64,000 bases of DNA, taken from contig SAXG01000018.1 of NCBI GenBank assembly GCA_012932865.1, positions 62,001 through 126,000 of the forward strand, written 5' to 3'. Both the position numbers and the translations under genes were made by a program. The notes beneath the pieces were generated by a model. It was not told the origin of the DNA. It did no database searches and saw nothing but the letters and a program-made list of their open reading frames with translations. The stretch is from Amylostereum areolatum. Lineage: Eukaryota > Basidiomycota > Agaricomycetes > Russulales > Stereaceae. Below, in pieces: positions 32,080-43,689 of the stretch. Positions within the stretch are counted from its first letter, which is position 1, and the number at the start of each line of letters is the position of its first letter.

Positions 32080-32337
32080 TTTGCTTCCCCCATGAACATA
32101 TATCATTGCTTTCTGTTTCCCCCTCTGCAGGCTGACTTACGTGATCTCATTGGTAGGTCTCCAAAGGGTTGGGCTATTGTTGGGCTGACTGTTATCCGGA
32201 TATTGCCGATATTGACATCACGTGTTTTTGTGTCAAGAATGGAGCGTAAGTAAGGGGAAAATCGGGGAGACTGGGAGGCCAAGCACCAGAGCTTGACACA
32301 AGTGGATCCTCATATCTACCTGTATCCACGGCCCAGG

Positions 32338-32460
32338 TACCCATGATGCTCTGGACCCATACCTCCATCTGCGCAGGTACTAGGCACAGAAGGTACCTGC
32401 TAGCAGGTATCTAAACCCACACAGATACAGGTACTGCATGTACCTATAGTGCCTGGGATT
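32338..32460. repeat. Dispersed GGTACC-rich repeat, copy B
   Basis: It shares CCCATACCTCCATCT, AGGCACAGAAGGTACCT and the CACAGATACAG end with copy A about 1.2 kb upstream, in the same orientation. Confidence 0.6.
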
Positions 32461-32584
32461 AGCAACATCACCAGAGTCAGTGAGACCCTTATAACCTTTA
32501 CTTCTTATAAGAAGAGAGGGGGTTCCAACCTCTGCTGCTGGGTCATGTGCACTAAAAGAAGTTACATGATGTAATTAATTAAAA

Positions 32585-32636
32585 GTCGCCACCCTCAGGG
32601 ATTGAACCTGTGCCCTCATGCAAAGCATAACTCTAC
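32585..32636 (-). other. tRNA-like sequence (possible SINE head or tRNA relic)
   Basis: On the minus strand there is a good internal B box, GGTTCAATCCC (32598-32608), and an anticodon-arm-like TTATGCTTTGCATGAG. Four of five T-stem pairs form, but the anticodon stem pairs poorly and the A box is weak. It resembles an Ala-type tRNA 3' half. It is not a functional tRNA as read. Confidence 0.35.
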
Positions 32637-32753
32637 AGCACAAATTGTACTTATATTCCTCTTCCTCAGTCACATATATATATAAATATACATATATACT
32701 AACCTCTACTTATGTAAACAACTGAGATAAAGGGCTAGGTAAGTTTCTAATAG

Positions 32754-33014
32754 TTAGGGTTAGGGCTAGGGCTAGGGCTTAGGGATAAAGGGGAACATAC
32801 ATTGCAACAAAAACTAGGATAAAGGATTGCATAAATTCCCTACGGTTAGGGTTAGGGCTAGGGCTTAGGGCCAATGAGAGCGTATATTGTAACAAAAACT
32901 AGGATAAAGGCTTGAATAAATTCACTATGGTTAGGGTTAGGGCTAGGGTGAAAGGGTGAAAGGGAGTGTATGATAGTAATTAAACTAGCATAAAGGCTTA
33001 GAGATTTACTATAG
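32754..33014. repeat. Three tandem ~85-92 bp repeats headed by TTAGGG-like motifs
   Basis: TTAGGGTTAGGGCTAGGG begins at 32754, 32846 and 32931. Each is followed by an AT-rich stretch containing AACTAGGATAAAGG or a close variant. TTAGGG is the telomere repeat of most filamentous fungi. Here it is degenerate (CTAGGG, CTTAGGG) and internal, so it is an interstitial or subtelomere-derived satellite. Confidence 0.8.
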
Positions 33015-33563
33015 TGTATTTTGTAGCTTAAAACCCCCCTATTTATGCGAAAATATATTAGAATATGTGTGGAAAGAGGTTGAGGAAGGGGGGTATAAGT
33101 ATAATTTATGCTGTGGGGATACATCAGGGGATTTGCAGTGCACTGATTTGTCCTTCAAGAAGTGACCGGTCCGAGGAGTTCCAGTGTCGTTTGAGTAGGA
33201 CTTAGCAGGCCGTAGCAGCCAGATACTCTAAGGGGAATCTCATTATTCTATCGATAGCAGGGCCCAGATCCCCGATCATATACGTCAGTCTGACGCTACT
33301 TGTTCGTATACTAGTCTAGTCAATCATGATGATGAAAGCAAAGCGCCAAATGATCATCCAGTATCATATTGGATGTTCAGTATTCATAACCCGTCCATTA
33401 TATTTGAGGAAATATAGGAGGTTGCACTACCGTTACTACTGCGCCGGGGACCAGCAAGCACTGGAAGAATGATCTCCAACGAATACTGTGCAGTTGTCGA
33501 CAGATCAGATGAACATTTCTGATATCTCGAAAGCCATGAACTTGTCGGTGAGAGGGCCAATGC

Positions 33564-34085
33564 ATGGCACAGCAGGTACAATCTCTGTGCCTCGACTCAG
33601 CCCGGACTGAGTTCATTCACACAAAACTTTGCAAGCACAATGAATTCAAGATACACAGATTTACAGAGGTACAGCTAAACAAAGGCGGTCGCCTATTCCT
33701 CGCGCAAGCATGCAACATCACCCTCAACACGTCAGAGATGTTCATCGTTGGCCTGCGTGCGCCACTGGGGTCCATTAGCAAAGGTACAGATGCGGACGGC
33801 TACAGTACACACCATATTGGTCCCCTCTCGGTACATAGATTTTTCCTGTCAAACCTATTAGCACTCGTTGTATACATGTTATGGCAAACACACCAATTTG
33901 CGCAACAGCCCATCAACAAACAGGACTACCCACAGCCTTTGGGCCCTCGCAGACCCCAAGCGGGCATTCAAAACCATGTTCTCCTAGGTGATTTGTTAGC
34001 ATTTGACCCGCTGTTTCAAGATGCGTGTATGCACCCGGTAGCTTTTAAAGAGCGTGATGGTGAGGATGGGAAGGGTACAGACTAA
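33564..34085 (+). CDS. Unrecognised open frame of 173 codons
   Basis: A single open frame without introns. It contains MFIVGLRAPLGSISKG and HHIGPLSVHRFF, which look coding, but it has no recognisable domain and no related copy in the window. It ends 237 bases before a solo LTR. It could be a fragment of an older gene. Confidence 0.25.
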   Translation: MAQQVQSLCLDSARTEFIHTKLCKHNEFKIHRFTEVQLNKGGRLFLAQACNITLNTSEMFIVGLRAPLGSISKGTDADGYSTHHIGPLSVHRFFLSNLLALVVYMLWQTHQFAQQPINKQDYPQPLGPRRPQAGIQNHVLLGDLLAFDPLFQDACMHPVAFKERDGEDGKGTD

Positions 34086-34322
34086 TATGGCCTCCATGAA
34101 CAAAGTCTGTTGTCCCCGTTAGCTGATTAAGAATATTCGCCTATGCGCAAAGATCTATACCATTTGAGTGATTCAGTTTGGATGAAAAAGTCTGTGGTCA
34201 AGGTGGTGGGTAGGGAGTGGTGGAAATGAACAAGGTGGTCGGCAGGAAATAGTGGAAATGAAGTTGTGTCGAACCCGACACATTGTTTGCCGCCAAACAA
34301 TGTAATTGAGCATCTACATTGT

Positions 34323-34627
34323 TGTCAAGAACGACCGACTAAGGAATGCATCCAATAGCCTTCTAAGTCGCGACACAGGCGGTGGCTCAGGGAAAGGGGG
34401 AATCAGGGAACAAGGGAGAATAGTACATTGCACTCTAAGCCGGTAAAGACTAGGAGGAAAGACTAAAGAACTAGATACATGCAGGGGAGCTATATATACT
34501 AGGGAGGGGATATGCACAGACCAAGGGGCACATCAGCGATGCCATCAGAGGGGATTGATCCACAGGTGTGGGATTAGATAGCGCGAGAAAGCAAGGAAAA
34601 AGCGAAGGAAAAGGGCAATCCGTGACA
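34323..34627 (-). repeat. Solo Gypsy-type LTR, copy 1 (TSD ATTGT)
   Basis: 305 bp, read on the minus strand as TGTCACGGATTGCC to GTTCTTGACA, with a TATATATAG promoter-like motif inside. It is flanked by ATTGT at 34318-34322 and 34628-34632. Orientation is inferred because TGTCACGG is also the start of the Gypsy LTR at 41050. No internal region of this family remains here. Confidence 0.9.
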
Positions 34628-34632
34628 ATTGT

Positions 34633-35260
34633 CTCATGTCCATGACCTTCATGCCAACACAACAATCTGTGCTCACATCGAGATCCTCATCTGCCCGCCT
34701 ATCGTTGCACCCAACCCTTCCATCCCACCGCTCAGCTCCCTCCAAACAAACACGTCATCACTGTCTTTGCCGACTTTTACGTGTACCTATTCACGTGCGC
34801 ACCCGCGTTCATCCAGGAGACCTCTGCAAGCCACCAGACCCTGTACTTTTCTCATACTGTGTAAGGCAACTTGCCACGAGTCCAATACAATACAAGGGCA
34901 AATTACCACTGAGGTAATTCCCACTTATATTGTAATGGGCTCGTGGCCAGTGTGCATTACAATACGAGTGCCGGCCCATATGGGCCCGCTCGCAGTGCTA
35001 ACAAAGACGCCGATGACGCGGCCACTGCCGTCGCCGTCGCCATTGCCGTTGCTGCACCCACTTGGCTGCACGCGCACACCTGCCCGCCATGCACACCTAC
35101 TGCACGCTGGCTACCCCCGCTCGCACGTCCACCCCCACGCTGGCATGCCCTCCCCCTACTTGTGCACACTGGCACACTCGCTTCCCGCACTATGTGCCAC
35201 CACGCTGGCTGCCCACGTGCGTGCACTGCACCCCCGCACTAGCTGCCCCCCGTGCGTACA
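34633..35260 (+). other. Coding-like remnant and C-rich DNA
   Basis: Just after the solo LTR a short frame reads HVITVFADFYVYLFTCAPAF (about 34756) and stops at 34860. It may be a relic of the gene into which the LTR inserted. From 34980 on, composition becomes strongly C-rich and the long open frames are a by-product of this bias. Confidence 0.3.
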
Positions 35261-35269
35261 GCACCCCTG

Positions 35270-35345
35270 CGCCTGTGCCCCCGCTTGTGCACTGCCCCCA
35301 CCCCCGCTTGTGCACTGCCCCCACCCCTGCTTGTGCACCGCCTCC
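35270..35345. repeat. C-rich minisatellite, ~25-bp unit
   Basis: CCCGCTTGTGCACTGCCCC is repeated in direct order nearly three times (35280-35340), within a wider C- and CAC-rich tract from about 35000 to 35580. A purine-rich GGGAAGG tract follows at 35695-35815. Confidence 0.7.
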
Positions 35346-36454
35346 ATCCACACGCGTGCGTGCCTACTTGCGCACCTGCCCCTACATGCTGGCTACCCAC
35401 ACTACTTGTGTGCACGCACCACCCGCATGCCCACTCGCGCACCTGCCACGCACCTGCTCCTTACTCTTGCACACCCTTCATCTCTGCTCGTGGACACCAC
35501 CTGCACTCGCGCGTGCCCGCACAGCCGCTGCTTGCGCATGCTCACCTGTGCATGCACACACGCACTGCTTCTCGCACTGCCACGTGGCGAACGAAGGCTA
35601 GCGCTGTTTGCTCGCACAGGCACATGCCCGTGCATGGCCCCCCAATGCCCATACTGGGCGCGGCTGCCATGGCAACGGGTCTAGGTGGGGCGGCAGCGAT
35701 GGAGGAAGGAGGGTGTCAGGGTGGGGCAAGCATGGGAGGAAGGAAAGCACGGGGGAAGGGCAAGCACGGGGGAAGGGTGAGCAGAAAGGGAAGGGTGAAA
35801 GGGAGGGGGGACTCACCCGTGTCCCGCGCAATGCATTGGCATCAAAAAGATGCCGTTGGGCATGTGGTAGATGTCGAGGGCGGTGGCGGTGTCATTGAGG
35901 GTGTTGTTAGAGGCGGGGGGCGGCAGCGAGGCAGCGTGGTGGTAGGGGTGGTGGTAGAAGGGGAAAAAAGAGTATGCTGGCATGCTTTCCCAATTGGGAA
36001 CACGTCTCGGCAGTTGCTGCATCTCAGCACTTGCCGAGACTTAAGCTTGTCAAGTGCGACAGCATACACAGCTCTCCCTCATCCTCCAATAATGGTCCCA
36101 AATATTAGATAAGGTATATTACATATGTAAAATGCTAGATATAAATTGTCTAAGTGTTTGCTCCATTGGGAGCAATGTAATATGTGAAATACATTTTTTA
36201 CAGCCAAAAAACACACCAAAACACTGTCCACAAGCATTACTACTGCATTGTGGACATTGGGTGAGGGATCAAAGGCTATGTACAGTTCTATATAGTCCAT
36301 ATTCAACTCATTACATCAGTACATCTGTCTCAGATGTCCAATTTGAGTGATGATGTGACAATCAGTGCCCAAAATCGACTGCTCACATAAACTGTCCTCT
36401 ATTTCCTGTGCCTGTGAACACAGCAGTACTGTACATTCAAGTGCTCTTAAATGT

Positions 36455-37006
36455 CTATATGTGTATAGGGAATGCATTAAAAAAATGCCTGCCAGTCTGC
36501 ATACTTGCAGGAGATGATATAGCTGAAAATGCAGTAAAACAGGTGTGTTTTTATCCAAAAAAGAGATATTCTGTCAATACATATTTTTTGAGGGAGAATC
36601 AAACTGCAATGAAGCCTGTATCTGTATTCCATATGATGCCCCTTAATACTCCAAAAGATTTGGGAGGAAGAGAGGGAGGGAAATATGAGATATGGATATA
36701 CAGGTGTTTGAAGCAGATGTCACGCTTGGTTTGTGCAACAGCTGCAGCAACAAGCTTCCCAACCTGGACATGCATATCTTGCACTTCCCTCCCTCTCTTC
36801 CTTCCAAATTTTCTAGAGCATCAAGGAGCATCATATCAGATACATATACAGTCATTATTACAATTTTGTTCCACCCATACAAATACATATTCACAGAAGA
36901 TCTCTTTTTTGGCTGAAAACACACCTGTTTCACCACATTTTTGGCTATATCGTTCTCTGCGTGTATACAGACCTCCAAGTTTTTTTACATGCACTCCTGA
37001 TACACA
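36455..37006. mobile_element. Large fold-back element (arms about 255 bp)
   Basis: Sequence from 36455 to about 36713 is repeated in reverse complement from about 36754 to 37006. It includes long matched blocks such as GGAAGAGAGGGAGGGAA and CAAAAAAGAGATATTCTGT-like arms, around a 40-base centre. Arms differ by scattered substitutions and small gaps. This is the structure of a fold-back or MITE-type element without coding capacity. Target duplications were not identified because the outer edges are eroded. Confidence 0.75.
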
Positions 37007-37009
37007 TAC

Positions 37010-40000
37010 TGTACCATTTCAACCTTAGGTTCACGCAGTGTGACCCGTGACAAAATGAACTTTGGATGCAGCAGTTCACGGAGGTCCGGGACCGGTGACC
37101 CAAACTTCGACCAGTTCACGTTAACACAGAAACCGCTCTGCTGCCATCATATCGGTCAAATTCTGGAGAGAGGTTTCTTTTTTCGATACTGGTTGGTACC
37201 TTTTATTAGCCTCAGGCGATAAGAAAAGAGTGATTCACAGCAGTGTACCTTTGTTGCCACAAAATCACAATGCTGTGAAGCAGGTCGATGATGGCATGGC
37301 GGGGGTTGAATTGAGGCAAAGCTACGCCAAGGCAATCAAATGTGTCCCAGAGTACTGCACATGTTTCAGGTGCTTGCATTAGGAGAGAAGTGGCAAGTCA
37401 TGTATAATCCGTGCCATCTTGAGATTCACTGTCAATGTGCAACGTAGCTTGGACGAAAATCCAAGACAGGGCTTGCAGGAGGATGATGGGCCATACCTGG
37501 AGGGTCTCAGTGAGCTGTAGTACTGAAGAGGCGCATATACATAGCATACATCATGAGATGCCAGAAAATTGGGGTTTTGCAGAAGAATATGCATTTTATT
37601 GCATAAATGAATGGCACTCATCCAGAAAGTAGGTTCTTCTTGTCTGGTGACTCACGCTGATGAGAACACTTGGGTTACAGCATGGGTGAGGGCCACCAGC
37701 TCGTGCTAGGAGGTGTCATTATTGGCGATGTCTCCCGACTCGCCAGGAGATGCAGTGGCTTTAAACTGGGTCAGAAAATCTAGAAGGTCCTCTGTTTGGC
37801 GACGGAGGCTACACTGCGCTGCTCCAGCATGTATTTGAGGGCAGCGGCGAGAGAAGTGGGAGAGGAAACTGTGATATCCACAGGGCGAGAAGGAAGAGAA
37901 TGTGAGTTGTGTGTGGAGGTCATTTTTTGTGCAGCTGAGAGGCTGACTGGGTCGCCTCATTCCGCCAACTCAAAGAAGTATTACTTAATGGGACCAACAG
38001 CTGAGCATGGGCACGTGCACATGATGTTGCAAAGAAAGTAAATCACGTTTATCCTCCAAGCAAGATTTGAGCACGTGACCTTTCCTTTGGTAACTGCAAG
38101 TCGCCGGACCGGCGGGACCTCCAGCTGTCCACAGTGAGGTGGATGCCAGTGTGAAGTCAAGGTGAAGACACCTACAAAGGATACTACTGTTGGCACGGAG
38201 AGACACTCCACTGAACGTCTAATTCAGGGACTTCTCATGTGCCCAGACTGAGGATCAAGGAGGGAGCATTTTCCAGCCGTGGCCCTACCATGGAAATTAG
38301 AGACCTCTGCCAAGAGGAAATTGTGCGGCCAGACTGGGTCGCCTGAAAAGACGAGTTTACCTACTTGCATGCGACCGCACTACAAGGCCTATTACTAGCT
38401 TGCAGAAACACTTTATGCACCTGCAGGGTATTTAAGGGAAGCCCCTCAATTTCTTGTGTGTGGCCACAATACATGTTTTGAAACTTTCGTTGGACTAGGC
38501 AAACTGAGGAGTGTGCACACTACATTGCTCATCACATTTTTACTACAGCGTTCTATATATCTATGAACATGTAGTGCGAGAATTACGCACCTGAGAAATA
38601 ATCACACTCATTGCACCATCTGTCTTTGCGAGATCCACCACCAATGTCGAATCACCATCTTCCCCTTCCGCCCACCATCATTGAAGGCCTTTGTCATTTA
38701 CGGGGTCAATGCTATCCAAAGTATGGACAATGTTGTCAAGAGGCACAATCAGCTCTGTGGACAAGGCAATTTTTGCAGCGCAACTACTGTAAACAGTGCA
38801 GATACCAATTATTGAAAGTGTGAATCCCTAGGATAGTGATTATAAGATCATCTAGGAAAGCAAAATATGAAGAGTACCACTTCCTGCCTCATATTCCATA
38901 TATACCGAGTCATCTCCTTATCGTCAAGGGTTGAGTCTTTCATTCTGACGAGAGCTTGTAGAAAACACCATGCTACGAGGTGGATAATTCATTGAGAGAG
39001 AGGATGGTCTATAAGGGTCCATGGGTGTAAGGTGGCAAGGTCTGAAGCTGCCTGTGGCCTCAGGCTGTGATGAACACCGGCAAACAAGGGCAAACAGCCC
39101 GGACAAGCCTATGGCACAGTCCAGTGCCCCCGCCATGCCTGCTACTTACCACCACCACCACCACCATTGAATACCATGACAAATAACTTCAAATTCATCT
39201 CACTCACATCACCCTCGGATGCACTCACTACGCAAGCCATAGCAACGACACGTCTTTCCGCAGCCCTGTTCACCTTGTCAATGTCCCCAAGCTCTGAAGA
39301 TGCTGTGTGCGGCAATGGCATCTGTATGGAGATAGTGTGTTTTCTAACTATCCGTGTTTAGTCATTTGATGGTATGATTGTACACCTAGATGACAAGCCT
39401 TGAGGTCACTCCTGGGACTCTTTTCAGGTGGATTCCCGTCCTTTGTAACGCCGAGAATATGCTCCCGCGTCTTCCTAATGCCCTTCCTGATCGCCTCCTC
39501 TGTTTTGAACCATAGTGGTACTGGCCAGACCTGCAAGCCATCCCCCCTGTCGCCGAAGCCTTCTGGAAGCTCTTCCCACGACTGCTACCATTAGTGCATC
39601 ATGCCTATTTCGCATACTGATCAAACTTACATTGTGATTCAGACAGATCACATCCCAGGCCGCGATTCTTTACCCCACCTAGCGCCATCTGAGGATGTAG
39701 TCGTAAACTGGGCGAACATTGATGACTTTTGCGACCCCTGGACAGGGAGGACAGGATTCAGTTATAAAGGACCGAAAGTGGCATTAGGAGTCGGAAAGTG
39801 CTCACGGACATCCTATGGTGTGTCATCCGCCGCTTTCATTTGTATGAAAAACTGAAAGATTCTATAGCGTTGGTCTGGCATGTGCAGTACAGTGAAGAAC
39901 ATCAACACGACTATCAGAACCGGGGAAAGATCCAGAATATATAATCTGCAATGATGGTTCAAGATGCCAAGGTGTTTCTCTAGAGCATCAAGGACCTTGT

Positions 40001-40580
40001 CTCTGATCTGAAAATGACGCGCAGGGAGCTGGAGGGCCTCCATACTTCTTCCTGGCAGCAAATGTGGGGGATGCAGGCCAAGAGGGTAGATGGGCCTAGA
40101 AAGAAGGGCCTGAAGCACACGCCGGGGGTGTATAATATCCTGAAGGACCTGTAGGAATAGGAGATAGTGGGGCTGACTGAGGAGAACACAATTTGGATGG
40201 CGGAGCAGTTGGAACGGAGGGGAGAGATATATGCGGCTGGGGTTAGTGACTTGGTCTGCCATCTCATACCCAAGCTCTTCTTGGATAATGATGCAGAAGA
40301 TGTCCTGTGTTCTGAATCTCCGGATGATCTGATTGATTCCGGTTCTACTCCTCTGTAACGACTGTTTGGCCTATATTGAGCTCTATGCAATGTGTGGGAA
40401 ATGGTCTATATTTGCCCCCGGGTCTTGCAATCAGTTGGCTTCATCGTGGGCAACATCGCCCTGGGGAAAACCACCGTCAAGCAAATCCCTGGGAACAATC
40501 CCTGTTAGAAAGAATCTCTGTCGTGAAAATCGCTGCCGGGAATTCGCCGCCGGGAAGATTTCCGTTGGGTAAATCACTGC
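37010..40580. other. No supported gene; simple repeats and unidentifiable remnants
   Basis: Only short open frames occur. A (CAC)5 run lies at 39150-39167. Coding-like fragments (IQTDHIPGRDSLPHLAPSE near 39640 and EIVGLTEENTIWMAEQLERR near 40160) suggest decayed protein sequence. I cannot identify a family or a consistent frame. Confidence 0.35.
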
Positions 40581-40622
40581 TAGGGAAATTGCCATAGAGC
40601 CAGCCGGCCGCACTGTCATGGC

Positions 40623-40928
40623 TGTCAAGAATGACTGACTAAGGAATGCATCCAATAGCCTTCTAAGTCACGACACAGGCAGTGGCTCAGGGAAAGGGGG
40701 AATCAGGGAACAAGGGAGAAACAGTACATTGCACTCTAAGCCGGTAAAGACTAGGAGGAAAGACTAAGGAACTATATACATGCAGGCCAGCTATATATAC
40801 TAGGGAGGGGATGTGCACAGACCAAGGGGCACATCAGCGATGCTATCAAAGGGGATTGATCCACAGGTGTGGGATCAGATAGCGCAAGAAAGCAAGGAAA
40901 AAGCGGAGCAAAAGGGCGAACCGTGATA
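40623..40928 (-). repeat. Solo Gypsy-type LTR, copy 2 (TSD ATGGC)
   Basis: 306 bp, same family as the LTR at 34323. It is flanked by ATGGC at 40618-40622 and 40929-40933. One terminal base has changed (plus strand ends GTGATA rather than GTGACA), a C to T transition. Confidence 0.9.
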
Positions 40929-41049
40929 ATGGCATCCATCAACATGTGCCGCTGAAATGCTCCCTCCAATGTGCTGGCAAGTTCATCTTTCACCATCCAG
41001 GTCCATTATCTTGTCCCTTGTCTAGGATGACTCACAAGCAGCCTCCCTT

Positions 41050-41473
41050 TGTCACGGATCGCTTCATTTCTCTCTTCATTTGCAGACCTCGTACACGCGA
41101 CGTGTCACGGCACATGACTTTCCTTTGCATCACATGCTCCAACGACGTCATTTCCCAGACTTCCGAACGGGGCTCTGCATCCTTATCTATGATGTCATCA
41201 CTCCAGACTCCCGTCCTCCGCCCCATGACTCCTTTCCTATTGTCTCCCCCCGCTCGCACCACTATCACATCACATCGCATCATCGTTCCCACTTGTATAT
41301 AAGGACAGTATCTCTTTTCTCTTTTCCTTAGACTGTCCATCTTGTCATACAGTACTGTAGCGCACGTTGCACTACCCTAGACCCGGCACTCTCGAATCCA
41401 TTTGTTTCCCCTTGCTCCTCCCATTGTCGCAGCTTAGGTGGTTCCATCAGTCTCATAAACTGCGTTTCTGACA
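41050..41473 (+). repeat. Gypsy 5' LTR
   Basis: 424 bp with TGTCA/TGACA ends. It differs from the 3' LTR at scattered positions, so the insertion is not recent. The promoter-like TATATAA lies at 41296. Confidence 0.95.
41296..41302 (+). promoter_or_regulatory. TATA box of the Gypsy LTR
   Basis: TATATAAGG sits about 175 bases before the LTR end and is conserved in the 3' LTR (47855) and in the second Gypsy copy (53806). This is the expected U3 promoter element. Confidence 0.6.
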
Positions 41474-41484
41474 CCTAGACAGTC

Positions 41485-43688
41485 TACACCTATGCCTACC
41501 TCGCACCCCTCTCTCCATCTACCTCTGCCGTCTCTACGACATTAAAACCTCTCACCACAGACCTCTTGAACGCACCAGTCTTCCTCCCGTTCAACGGAAA
41601 GCCGATCACCCCCCGCAACGACGCACCACTCCCCTACCCTTGGTCCAACACCATCACTGTCAACTGCCTCGTCCCCATACAGAACCTCTGCAAAAAGGAT
41701 CCTTGGACCACGCACAGCCTCAACTTCTGTATCTTTGAGTAGAGGTGGCATAAGGATCACGGTACCGTCGTCCTCGCTCTATACGTTCGGATCACTATGT
41801 GCATCAACGTAGATCTCGAATGCCTCGAGTTCACCCTCCACACCCCCACCTACCACACGTACCTCATCCAGAATGCCCCCAACCCGATCCTCCAGACTAG
41901 TTTTACCTCCATCTCCCAGTTTAATCGCTGGACCCCCGAATCTACCCCGCCACCAGTCCTCCGTCCCACCGTCAAGGGTAAGACCCTTCACCACCGCCAC
42001 CACAAACCAGGCATTAAAAGCCGGCTACCTCACCCAGAAACTCCTCGGTTGTCGCCCCGTCGCGGCCAACTTCTTCTAGAGCCATCGCTTCCCAACCCTT
42101 CACCCGTCCCCCTACCCCCGAGTTCCCCCCGGGCATCTTCCGCAACTACTTCCCACACAAATACTGCATCCTCACCTCCTCAGAAACCAAGAGATCGGTA
42201 TACTGGGCCCATAACCCCCCGAAGAAAGCAGGCAAGACTGGTACCTCTACGAAAGCGATGGCAGATACCTCACAGACGACAACTTCGACACTGCTGCTGA
42301 CGTCCTCGCCGCCTTCTACGACCCACCTTCATCTTCTTCCCCACCACCCCGCCAATCTACCATCCTCCTCCCCCCCAAGGGAATCAAGTTCGACAACATC
42401 ACTAGGAAGTGGTACGCGTATCGACGAAACTGGCAAGGAACACCAGGGCGCACAGTAGTTGAGTGGCAACCTTCTAGCACAAACCCCGTTCAGGATCTCT
42501 GGTTTTGGAAACACAGCCAGGAACTCGTTACCCCTCTCGAATTTCCAAGTCGCGCGCGAAGTCCAAATTGAGCTTGACGAAGCTGAAGAAAACTGTAAAG
42601 AACGCCAACACCAACAAGAAGAAGCCTTCAACCGATCCCTCGACATCGCCCTCCCCGACACTATGCCCGACACTGAATCCAAGCCTGCCGTCTCCAAGCG
42701 GGAGATCAGCCCCAAACCGAAGCCTTTCAAAGGCAATAGACACAACACCCTCCGGTTCTCCCTCGAGCTCTGTATGTTCCTGCGCGTTAACAAGGATGTT
42801 TATGCCACAGATGACGCCAAGATGATGCTCCTCCTCAGCTTGATGGAGGACGACATGGCGAAAGCCTGGGCCACGCATTGCCGCATAGAACTCTTTGATG
42901 ACGAAGACAAGAAGGAGGACACCGAAAACCTCAGCCTCCCACCCCCGGCACTCCACTACAGCATCTACAAAGAGCTCTTTGAGAGATTTGGTAAAGACTT
43001 TGTGCCCGTTGATCCGAAGATCGAGGCTCAGCGTAAGATCAACGAGCTTGCAATGACCACCCGGGATGCCACGGACTTTATCACCGCGTTTGAGATGCTG
43101 GCGACCATGTCAGGGTATGACAATGAAGCGCTGATCCACTTCTTCAAGAAAGGATTGCAGCGTGACCTTGGCAAGCAGGTAGCCCGGTCGTACCCATTCC
43201 CCACCAACCTTGTGGAGTGGAAGGAACGTGCCTGCCGCATCAACCACCAATGGCTGGAAGAGAACCCGGAGAGGAAGAGCAGTCAGTCCAAGGGGGCTGT
43301 CGCGCTCATCTCGAACGGTTCTGCCAACGACTCCTCGTCGCGCCAAGTCGGTGCCTTCACCAACACCTCGACCCGCCCGGCAAGGCTGACAGATAACGAG
43401 TGCACAAAAATGATGTGCGAAGGCAAGTGCTTCACGTGTTGACAAGCCGGACACGTCTCCCGCGACTGCCCCAACCACGACTCGAGCGCGCGACGGGTGG
43501 GCGTGGCAGAGACTGGATCCAAAGCCCCTCCCTCGCCGACGAGTACGGCTTCGCCCACCACAAAAGCAGCCCCTGACCCGTCCAAGACCATTGCGGCGAT
43601 CACTCACCAACTGAAGGATCTGGACGCGGACGGTAAGGAGCAGGCAGTGGCGCTATTGAAGGATATCCTGAAGTCGCAGGATTTTTGA
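41485..43688 (+). pseudogene. gag: Gypsy Gag with extended N-terminal domain, frameshifted
   Basis: Coding begins by about 41485 (LNAPVFLPFNGKPITPRNDA near 41566; QFNRWTPESTPPPVLRPT near 41920). It continues through HNPP-type sequence and DWYLYESDGRYLTDDNFDTA near 42236, then VAREVQIELDEAEE and a capsid part (YATDDAKMMLLLSLMEDDMA near 42801). Frame changes near 41990-42200 and at about 42544 separate these parts. In the second copy at 54000-55820 the equivalents of the middle and capsid parts are in one frame. The zinc knuckle CFTC-QAGHVSRDC is broken by TGA at 43440, where CGA (Arg) is expected. The frame ends at TGA 43686-43688, where a +1 shift would continue into pol. A TAG at 41740 also interrupts the N-terminal part. 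The N-terminal domain has no counterpart I know. Confidence 0.75.
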
Positions 43689-43689
43689 A
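43683..43689 (+). promoter_or_regulatory. Candidate +1 frameshift site between gag and pol
   Basis: Gag ends GAT TTT TGA. A one-base forward slip moves the last Phe codon from TTT (43683-43685) to TTT (43684-43686), keeping perfect pairing, and the next codon becomes GAA, the pol frame. A slow stop codon after a slippery UUU is the layout of known +1 sites. Confidence 0.5.

Noticed and set aside
32754..33014. True chromosome end
   Set aside because: Repeats are few and degenerate, and coding transposon sequence continues for over 30 kb on both sides.
34629..35684. 351-codon open frame of Pro, His, Cys and Ala
   Set aside because: Product of C-rich low-complexity DNA and minisatellite. All frames on that strand are open there and no domain is visible.
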